The notes beneath the pieces are model-generated. The model saw only the letters and a list, made by a program, of their open reading frames with translations. It was not told the DNA's origin and ran no database searches. 64,000 nt of DNA from Odontesthes bonariensis (taxonomy: Eukaryota; Chordata; Actinopteri; Atheriniformes; Atherinopsidae): assembly GCF_027942865.1 (NCBI RefSeq), contig NC_134510.1:40165777-40229776 (forward strand). The letters run 5' to 3'. Positions 56,013 through 64,000 of the stretch are shown piece by piece; the stretch's first letter is position 1, and every line of letters starts with the position of its first letter. The position numbers and the translations under genes are program-made.

Positions 56013-56022
56013 GGAAGTGAAA
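56013..56022 (+). promoter_or_regulatory. possible ETS-IRF composite site upstream of TRIM
   Basis: GGAAGTGAAA matches the EICE pattern GGAAnnGAAA, 30 bp before the start codon. Short motif; chance occurrence is possible. Confidence 0.25.
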
Positions 56023-56051
56023 CTCACGGAGTCGCTGATCTGAGAGGAGAA

Positions 56052-57166
56052 ATGGCTCAGAAAGGAGTTCAGCTGGACCCAGAAAGCTTCTCCTGTTCGA
56101 TCTGCCTGGATCTGCTGAAGGATCCGGTGGCTATTCCCTGTGGACACAGCTACTGCATGAGCTGTGTTAAAGGCCACTGGGATGGAGAGGATCAGAAGGG
56201 GATCCACAGCTGCCCTCAGTGCAGGGAAACCTTCACAGCGAGGCCTGTCCTGGTGAAAAACACCATGTTAGCTGATTTAGTGGAGCAGCTGAAGAAGACT
56301 GGACTCCGTCCTGCTCCTGCTGATCACTGCTATGCTGGAGCTGAAGATGTGGCCTGTGATGTCTGCTCTGGGAGGAAGCTGAAAGCCACCAAGTCCTGTT
56401 CAGTCTGCCTGGCCTCTTACTGTGAGGAACACCTTCAGCCTCATTATGATTCAGCTCCATTCAGGAAACACAAGCTGGTGGAGCCCTCCAAGAAGCTCCA
56501 GGAGAACATCTGCTCTGATCACGGTGAGGTGATGAAGATGTTCTGCCGTACGGATCAGAAGTGCATCTGTTATCTCTGCTCTGTGGAGGAACATAAAGGC
56601 CACGACACAGTGTCAGCTGCAGCAGAAAGGACTGAGAGGCAGAGAGAGCTGGAGGGGAGTCGGCAGCAGATCCAGCAGAGAATCCAGGACGCAGAGAAAG
56701 ATGTGAAGCTGCTTCAGCAGCAGCTGGAGGCCATCCATCGCTCTGCTGATAAAACAGAGGAGCACAGCCAGAAGATCTTCAGCCAGCTGATCCGTCTCCT
56801 CCAGAAAAGAAGCTCTGATGTGAAGCAGCAGATCAGATCCCAGCAGGAAGCCGAAGGGAGTCGAGTCAAAGAGCTTCAGGAGAAGCTGGAGCAGGAGATC
56901 ACTGAGCTGAAGAGGAAAGATGCTGAGCTGCAGCAGCTCTCACACACAGAGGATCACAGCCAGTTTCTGCTCAGCTGCCCCTCAGTGGCAGCACTCAGGG
57001 GGGCTACACACTCATCCAGCATCCAGATCCGTCCTCTGAGGCACTTTGAGGATGTGACAGCAGCTGTGTCAGAGCTCAGAGAGAAACTACAGGACATCCT
57101 GAGAGAGGAATGGGCCAACATCTCACTGAGAGTCACTGAAGTGGATGTTTTACTGTCACAGCCAGG

Positions 57167-57211
<45 letters not shown>

Positions 57212-57776
57212 TGAACCTGAACCTGAACCAGAACCAGAACCTGAGAGTAGAGCTGGATTCTTAAGATATTCAGGTGGAATCACACTGGATCCAAACACAG
57301 TACACAGACAGCTGTTACTGTCAAAGAGGAACAGAAAAGTGACATTTATGGAACATCCTCAGTCTTATTCTGATCATCCAGACAGATTCACTAACAGGTT
57401 TCAGGTCCTGAGCAGAGAGAGTCTGACTGGACGTTGTTACTGGGAGGTGGAGATGAGAGGGAGAGTTGGTGTAGCAGTCGCATACAAGAACATCAGCAGA
57501 GCAGGATATGAATGTGGATTTGGTTATAATGACACATCTTGGGCATTATATTGTTACTCAAACAGGTATGAATTTTGGCACAACAGCATAGAAACCTCCA
57601 TCTCAGGTCGTTGGCCCTCCAGAGTGGGAGTGTACCTGGATCACAGAGCAGGTATTCTGTCCTTCTACAGCGTCTCTGGAACCATGACTCTCCTCCACAG
57701 AGTCCAGACCACATTCACTCAGCCGCTCTGTGCTGGGATCAGGCTTTCTTATAGAGACACAGCAGAGTTTGTGTAA
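56052..57776 (+). CDS. TRIM E3 ubiquitin ligase, intronless (574 aa)
   Basis: RING finger with all C3HC4 ligands (Cys15, Cys18, Cys30, His32, Cys35, Cys38, Cys54, Cys57); B-box region about 102-185 (second B-box Cys154, His157, Cys165, Cys173, Cys176, His181, His184); coiled coil about 185-300; (Pro-Glu)13 at 373-398; PRY-SPRY 400-574 with LDPNTVHRQLLLS, TGRCYWEVE and the ending CAGIRLSYRDTAEFV. The start ATG has an in-frame RING 14 residues later and the frame is open throughout. One exon, as in the many teleost TRIM16/TRIM25-like and fish-expanded TRIM genes; orthology to a named member cannot be claimed. Probable ubiquitin ligase, often innate antiviral in this family; target unknown. The SPRY would bind the target. 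Looks intact. Confidence 0.92.
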
Positions 57777-58449
57777 AGTGGAATAAATGTATTTAGTCAG
57801 CTTGTTGCTGACAGCTGGTTGCTGGGATGTCTCTGCTGCTGTTCTGCTGTTTATTTGCTGCTGTTTCCTGTGTCTGTGCAGCCATGGAGGATATCACTGC
57901 TGATCAGGAGTTTCATTCACAGAAATATTTCTCCACATGAAAATCTAAACTTCTCTGAGCTCTAAACATCAGTCGGATCCTGGTGTTGATGTGTCTGTAT
58001 GTTGTTGTTTCTCTTCCACTTCATGGAGCCCAACAGAGGAGTCAGCAGACCTTCCTTTATCACAGACTCTTTTCAGATCTCATCACTTTGGAAATGGGAA
58101 AATAATCCTGGAGTTACGCTGACTTTGGTTTGTTCCAGAGATGAAATGTTGTTGCTGTTTTCTGAACCGACCAACAGATGAGGAAGTCTGTTCTGAGGTG
58201 TTCAGAAACAGAATCAGGAGATCCTCCATCAGCTTTAATGTGAGAACCAGACAAGATTTCCACAGCAAACACGACTCTGAAGGAAGGAGCAAAGTGTTTT
58301 CTTTTGTCTTCATTTCAGAGTTTCTGTGGAATCTGATGGAGAAAATGTCAAACTGATACGAGGGTCTAACTGAGGCAGTTTTCCTGTAACAGCACAAAGT
58401 CCAGAGTTCATGTTCAGAGCAGGAAACATTTGTCCTTTTGACTTTCTTT

Positions 58450-58455
58450 AATAAA
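58450..58455 (+). promoter_or_regulatory. candidate polyadenylation signal of the TRIM gene
   Basis: AATAAA about 675 bp after the TRIM stop codon, with no nearer clear signal of equal quality noted by eye except the aataaatg just after the stop (57782), which could give a very short 3'UTR. Confidence 0.4.
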
Positions 58456-58459
58456 ACAG

Positions 58460-58944
58460 CTTCATCACAGAGAAACGAGTCCAGTTTTCTTTGATTAGAT
58501 CTGATCCACATGCTTCAGGTGATCGGTTATTATTCTCTTTGGCTTCAGCATGAAGACGGTGAAAGGCAAAGAGAGGAAGAAGAAGGGCTGATGGAGGCGT
58601 GCTACACTCTTCGTCCTCTGCGTTTGCTGGATATTTAAAAAGAGACAAAAATGTTCTGAGTTGTTTTAAAGCGATGGGAAACACTGATGTGGATACTGAG
58701 CTCTTGGCGCCACCTGCTGGAATAAAACTTCAGTTTGCACTAATTTCAGTAATTGTTTTGTCTAAATTCTGAGAAAACAAAGTATTCCTGAAGTCATTTC
58801 TGCATTTTTTTTTAAAGAAATTATTGAAGTCAAACAAACTAATAAATCAGACGGACTCGGTCATTTTCAACCATTTTTTTCCCCTGATATAATCTAATTT
58901 ACTCTGAAGTCTGAATGAGTTTTAATCATCCAGTTCGTCTGGAT
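58460..58944. other. intergenic, nothing recognised
   Basis: AT-rich with short frames. No family or repeat recognised. Confidence 0.4.
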
Positions 58945-59360
58945 TAATAAAGAGTTTACCCACAATGCATTTCGATCCTGCCCGAGCCGAAATCAGCCGG
59001 CCTGAAGCTGATTTCTCTTAAGCTCTAAACTCTGTAAACTTTAGCAACATTTGAAACATTTTCAGGTGAGAAAGTAGTCGTTTAGATCCCCAACGTGTTG
59101 AAAACCTGACAAAATACCGGCTGTTTACAATTTAGTTCCCACGAATTCGGCGCTACTAAAGCTAGCCGCAGTGAGCAACGCACTTCCGGTTATTTTCACA
59201 AAATAAAATACCCGTTGCCTTTTATCATAGGGAAAGCCATTACATTCTGCCATTCGGAATAAAAGATAAAATGCCTCGCAAGTGTGCAGTTATTAATTGT
59301 TCAAATAGTGGTAAAGGATGGTCCTTCTTTTCATTCCCAAAGGACGAAAAAAGGTAGCAG
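58945..59360 (+). mobile_element. THAP-family element retaining a THAP-domain start
   Basis: 58960-59250 is the MITE body (gttgaaaacctgacaaaata etc.). Instead of the usual continuation it runs into 59271-59357, reading MPRKCAVINCSNSGKGWSFF then SFPKDEKR and a stop: the C-x4-C and SFPKD signature of a THAP zinc finger. The rest of the protein is absent. P-element transposases begin with THAP domains, so this links the MITE family to P-like transposons. Confidence 0.75.
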
Positions 59361-59746
59361 CCTTCCAGCTGTTGGAGGGGGAGTTTGTGAGGCTCATCAA
59401 CTGCAGCTTGACTGTAAATTGCAGTGGCAGTAGGGGGGGTTTAGTAGACAGATTAGGGGGTTAGTTAGGTTTGTTAGATTAGGTTAGGTAAAATAGGTTA
59501 TTTTAGGACATTAATAAATATATGTTTAACAACAAGGGCCTACTTTTGGAATCTTTACTTAAGTTTGTGTTATTATTTTTCATACTACATGCAACAAGTG
59601 TTACTTATTTAGTCAATTTATTCATTAGTCCTTTGTTTCATTAAGAAAATCAAACTCACTGAACGTGTCCATGCATTCAAACTGAGCTCTGTTGGTATAA
59701 ACTTTGGCCGTTTCTCAATACCAAGAATGCAAAGAACAGACTTTCA

Positions 59747-61160
59747 ATTCAATTCAATTCATTTTTATTTATATAGCGCCAAATACAACAAATGTCATCT
59801 CAAGGCACTTAGATAGTAAGTCCAATTCAAGCCAATTGGAATTCAATTAATTAATAATAATCATAATTCATAAAATAATCCAATTCGTTCATATAGAGCC
59901 AATTCAAAAACAATTTCCTAGCTAAGAAAACCAACAGATTGCACTGAAAACTTTTTGTTTTTCGGTCCAATCTCCCGTCCTGAGCGTGCCTGAGGCGACT
60001 GTGGAGAGAAACGACTCCCTTTGAACAGGAAGAAACCTCTGGCAGAACCAGAACCAGGAAGGGTGGCCATCCGCCTCCACCAGCTGGGGTTAGAGAAGAC
60101 AGAAAGGGGGGGGGGGCACCGCGACGGCGGCACTGTAACACCATTCAAAGGATATCTGTTGGAACAGGGAAACACGAGTTAATGACCACAATAATATCAC
60201 ATATACATAAAGAGAGTAAAGTGAGGAAAGGTGTGACAGATGAGGCCCCCCAGCAGTCTGGGCCTGTAGCAGCTTAACTATGGGATGTTTCAGGATCACC
60301 TGAGCCATCCCTAACTATAAGCTTTATCAGAAAGGAAAGTTTTAAGCCTGGTCTTAAAGGTGGAAAGGGTGTCTGCTTCCCGGACATTTACTGGCAGCTG
60401 GTTCCACAGAGAGGGGCCTGATAACTGAAGGCTCTGCCTCCCAAACTGGCAGCTGGTTCCACAGAGAGGGGCCTGATAACTGAAGGCTCTGCCTCCCAAA
60501 CTGGCAGCTGGTTCCACAGAGAGGGGCCTGATAACTGAAGGCTCTGCCTCCCAAACTGGCAGCTGGTTCCACAGAGAGGGGCCTGATAACTGAAGGCTCT
60601 GCCTCCCAAACTGGCAGCTGGTTCCACAGAGAGGGGCCTGATAACTGAAGGCTCTGCTTCCCAAACTGGCAGCTGGTTCCACAGAGAGGGGCCTGATAAC
60701 TGAAGGCTCTGCCTCCCAAACTGGCAGCTGGTTCCTCAGAGAGGGGCCTGATAACTGAAGGCTCTGCCTCCCAAACTGGCAGCTCGTTCCACAGAGAGGA
60801 GCCTGATAACTGAAGGCTCTGCCTCCCATTCTACTTTTAGAAACTCTGGGAACCTCAAGTAAACCTGCAGTTTGGGAACGAAGTGCTCTGTTAGGAAAAT
60901 ATCTTACAATGAGATCTTTAAGATATGATGGAGCTCGGTCATTAAGAGCTTTATATGTAAGGAGAAGAATCTTAAATTCTATTCTGAATTTAACAGGGAG
61001 CCAATGAAGAGAAGCTAAAACTGGAGAAATATGATCTCTCCTGTTAGTTCTCATCAGAACTCTGGCTGCAGCATTTTGGATCAACTGGAGGCTTTTCAGA
61101 GAATATGTGGGACAGCCCAATAATAAAGAATTACAGTAGTCCAATCCTGAAGTAACAAAT
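59747..61160 (-). pseudogene. L2-type LINE 3' end with ORF2 C-terminus
   Basis: Minus strand: MDYCNSLLLGCPTYSLKSLQ, IQNAAARVLMRTNRRDHISP and LASLHWLPVKFRIEFKILLL, then SRMGGRAFSYQAPLCG multiplied in tandem, then ADTLSTFKTRLKTFLSDKAY and stop near 60311. The 3'UTR includes the common fish LINE stretch cgactgtggagagaaacgac and ends in aattcaattc units at 59747. 5'-truncated, as usual for LINEs. Confidence 0.85.
60398..60830. repeat. 55-bp tandem repeat from LINE coding sequence, ~8 units
   Basis: Reverse complement of the unit at 41990-42713. Here it sits in a LINE copy whose flanking coding sequence is readable on both sides, so the original single motif (GGRAFSYQAP...WNQLPV) can be identified. 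Confidence 0.97.
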
Positions 61161-62039
61161 GCATTGTGTTCTTGAGGAGAATGTTCTTGCTAGTCAACCT
61201 CGGAAGAATGAACTCGGGAGATCACAAGTACACATGCTCCGTTTTCAGTTTTGAGACGATGCGTTCTTCGTGCCCGAGGCAGCCTGCTCTGATTAAACAG
61301 CTGGGCTTTTATATCTAAGTGCTCTGACAAGTTTGAGGCGCAGAATTCTTCCGAACAAAATTGTAAATAGCTGGTATTAAGACAAATTAACGATAAAATC
61401 GGGATCTAAAGGGCTACTTTCTCGCCTCAAAATGTTTTAAATGTGGATAAAGTGATATATTTAAAGAGTTTAGAGCTAAAATGAAATCAGCTTCAGCCTG
61501 TTGATTTCGGCTCGGGTAGGAGCGCAGTGCATTGTGGGATATTTGCGCTGACAAGTTAGCACAAGTTAGCTACCGATGCATCCTCGGTAAAATGGGCGTG
61601 TCGAGAACACATCCGGGAACTTTCACCGTTCTCGGCGAAATGCGAACTTGTGTATTGGGACAGTACTTGGGCTGCGACTGATGACGTTTCACAAGAACAC
61701 AAGAACACAAGTACGGACAAGAACGTATATTGAGAAACGGCCTTTGTCTGCCAGTGACTCAGAACTTGCCGTAAAGCAGAACGTACGCAATCTGTGACGT
61801 CATCACCATTTTTGAACGGCTTTTTAGAACAGATAAGTGAACTTCAAAAATGCAATATTCAGCCGAGTGTATTTTTTTAGTCACCCCTTTAGAATGCAAC
61901 TTTCAAATTACTTGACAAAAAATTATATCCTGAGAAAAGTGGATTTTTAGGGTGCAACCCCCATAGACCCCCATTCATTCTGGACTCGCCCGCGAGCGCC
62001 CTCACATGGACAGAGACACCAGTTCAGAAACCGGAAGTT

Positions 62040-62335
62040 ACCGAGAGTGGCAGTTCTCTTCCATTAGACATTCTCTGGATATGTATAGAATGGCTAGATG
62101 TCTCGTCCGCGTTGCTGGGCAACGGAGTGGAACGTCTGCAGATGGCGGCCATCTTACCACAGGCAGCTCTCTCATTGTGTTGATGGTGAAACATTCAAAC
62201 ATAACTTGCTTAATTCTCAAACGTTTAGGTTATTATAAACATCAAAGTAGTAAGCTAATTTTCACACTACAGACGAAGTCCATATTTATTTTTTTAAATA
62301 AAAACGTAAATATTTCACGTTTATTTGCCCCATGA
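62040..62335 (+). repeat. second copy of the X-box segment
   Basis: Matches 52290-52525 (GTTGCTGGGCAAC at 62111-62123; shared gatggtgaaacattcaaaca). A related stretch lacking the X-box lies inverted at 62820-62910 (taagatggcc, ccattctatacatat). Confidence 0.7.
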
Positions 62336-63320
62336 CTCAACTTTATTTACCCCTTGGGATGACTCCCTCAGGGAAATTCGAGTCCCCAGTAGCTCCAAAC
62401 ACACACATAGGATCTCTATAAATCTAAAATACGGTATAATATAGAATAATTAATATAATATATCATTAAAATATAATTAATATAGAATAATCTAAAACAA
62501 AGTGTAAAAAAGAATATAGGCAATACAAGATATACAAAGTAAAGAGAGTAAAATAAGTTATAGCACTATGGTTGAGTTATTGCCCATAATGCACTACACT
62601 TGTGTTAATTACATTGTATGCACATAGTCTGACCATAAATAGAAAAGATATTGCACAGTAGTGATGTGAATTATTGCACAGATGACCGAATAAATAAAAT
62701 ATGGCACAGGGTCTTTTAGTATGTAAAATGGTGGAGCTTTCTGCGAGATAAGAGTAATAGCGTCGGAGCAGATCACTTACCGTAACTATGGTTACCTCAG
62801 GTTTGACTGTCTCCCGGACATCTCACCCTGTGGTAAGATGGCCGACTTCTGCTGACGTTCTAAACTCAGACGTAACACATCTGGCCATTCTATACATATC
62901 TATGAAGCCACCTATAAGCCCCCCGATAGCCCCGGATAACAACAACACGGCAGCCATGAACTAACAGTGCAATAATACGTGTTCATTCATTCATTCATTC
63001 ATTCATTCGTCTTCATCAGAGTAGAATATAATGTAAATTACCCATATACCCTATATTTCTTATTGGTTCAGTCTGCTCAGTTAAATTTATTTATTTTTAC
63101 CTTTATTGTTAAATGTACAAATCTGTTTTTATTTATTTAGTTTACTGATGTTTATTATTTTTACTATTATTATTATTTACCCTACTCTTCATACTGTAGA
63201 TTTGTTTATAGCTGATGTTTACTCTCTATTTTTATTCAATTCTATTTGCTTGTTTTTCTGTACGCTGTTGCAACACAATAATAATTTCCCAAATTGGGAT
63301 GAATAAAGTATTTATCTATC
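62336..63320. mobile_element. LINE/SINE tail debris, AT-rich
   Basis: 62345-62390 carries a reversed tail (accccttgggatgactccct cagggaaattcgagt), and 63270-63320 a forward tail AATTTCCCAAATTGGGATGA ATAAAGTATTTATCTATC, the ending of common fish non-LTR elements. (ATTC)n at 62985-63008. No coding part. Confidence 0.5.
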
Positions 63321-64000
63321 TGTAACCGAGGGTCTTCTTATTATTATATTGAGGTATATAAAAGAACCACATGTAGCGTTCTCACATTCGCTGGCTTGAA
63401 CAGCAGCAGCACTTTATTCACACACCTTGAGTTACAGGTTAACACCGGAACCACTTCCTGTCTTGTGTACAAAATAAAAGCTCTTCACATTAATACCGGA
63501 TGTTACAAACATGCTCAAACATCCCTCTATCCAGGGCTCATAAAAATATCTTACATACCTATCTATCTATCTAAAGTATAGCCGGGTTTCAGTCTTTACG
63601 TGATTATGATGACGCGCGAAGGCGGCGCGAGTTCATACGGAGGGCAGGAAGTCAAAATGGAGGAAACCGTTGCAGAGTCCGTCATGTACGGATTTAGAGC
63701 CAGTTTAGAGACAAAGTAACAAACAATTAACCGACAAATATATCGGACATGACCCGCATCTCATGAAGATGAGTGACCTTTCGACAGAATCTAAAGATTT
63801 GCCAACAATGGAGGCTGCTGACGTCACAAACTAGTCAAGGTCACCCAAAGCTAGGGCAGCCAAAAAAAGTCCCAATGAAGTCCACATTAGACTACCGGGA
63901 ACATCATGATCATTACTAAGAAAATGAGCAAATAACGACAAACTAAAGCTATATAAACACAGCCACAAAAACCAAGTTAGCGAGCTAACGTACCTCTGAG
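63321..64000. other. right end of window, nothing recognised
   Basis: A (TATC)n run at about 63562-63574, then GC-richer sequence with a 21-codon frame (MEETVAESVMYGFRASLETK, 63657-63719) that I cannot assign. Confidence 0.35.

Larger units (their letters stand above)
59708..61746. mobile_element. MITE with GGCCGTTTCTCAATA ends, split by a LINE
   Basis: Inverted ends GGCCGTTTCTCAATACC (59708) and TATATTGAGAAACGGCC (to 61742). Inner parts (61360-61560: ggtattaagacaaattaacg, cagtgcattgtgggat) resemble the THAP-family MITE. A LINE fragment sits at 59747-61160. Confidence 0.7.

Noticed and set aside
63657..63719. Short frame MEETVAESVMYGFRASLETK as a first exon
   Set aside because: No donor at its end, in-frame stop after 21 codons, no recognisable family; left unassigned.

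Overview
This is nuclear DNA of a bony fish, most likely a percomorph teleost. The evidence is intron-split vertebrate genes with GT-AG junctions, an intronless fish-type TRIM gene, and teleost repeat families (L2-type LINEs, several hAT families, PIF-Harbinger, TTAA fold-back MITEs, a THAP/P-element-like family). The species cannot be fixed from sequence alone. No rRNA gene, tRNA gene or CRISPR array was seen.

Four host genes can be read. (1) 1-12011, minus strand: the 5' part of thyroglobulin (tg), ten coding exons from the signal peptide to the fifth type-1 repeat seen, running off the left edge. (2) 15440-20430, plus strand: a complete five-exon Siglec/CD22-like immunoglobulin receptor of 291 aa with a short tail, no ITIM and a transmembrane arginine. 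(3) About 24.4-52.2 kb, minus strand: cmtm6, a four-pass MARVEL protein of 188 aa with coding exons at 48689-48805, 28406-28582, 28097-28195 and 27539-27712, a probable non-coding first exon near 52.1 kb and a probable long 3'UTR. (4) 56052-57776, plus strand: a single-exon TRIM E3 ligase (RING, B-boxes, coiled coil, PRY-SPRY; 574 aa).

The rest is dominated by repeats. The first coding intron of cmtm6 is about 20.1 kb, and more than half of it is tandem arrays: a 21-bp unit, a 55-bp unit rich in CAGCTG, a 55-bp unit made from a LINE, and a 24/33-bp unit with higher-order periods. tg introns carry a hexanucleotide array, a 7-bp-unit array of 1.1 kb and several nested transposons. An intron of the Ig receptor carries a 2.56-kb hAT element containing about 2 kb of a 32-bp minisatellite. 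From 58.9 kb to the right edge only transposon debris is recognisable.

The genes do not form one pathway. tg is the thyroid hormone precursor; the Ig receptor, cmtm6 (its mammalian counterpart stabilises PD-L1) and the TRIM gene have immune roles in their families. The common theme is repeats born inside transposons that have grown into long arrays in introns and UTRs. The most testable candidates are a 665-bp near-perfect palindrome probably in the cmtm6 3'UTR, the cmtm6 intronic satellites, minisatellites internal to hAT and THAP-family elements, and three nested insertions whose borders can be read from empty sites or target duplications. The very long open frames over the arrays are artefacts of repeat length and base composition.
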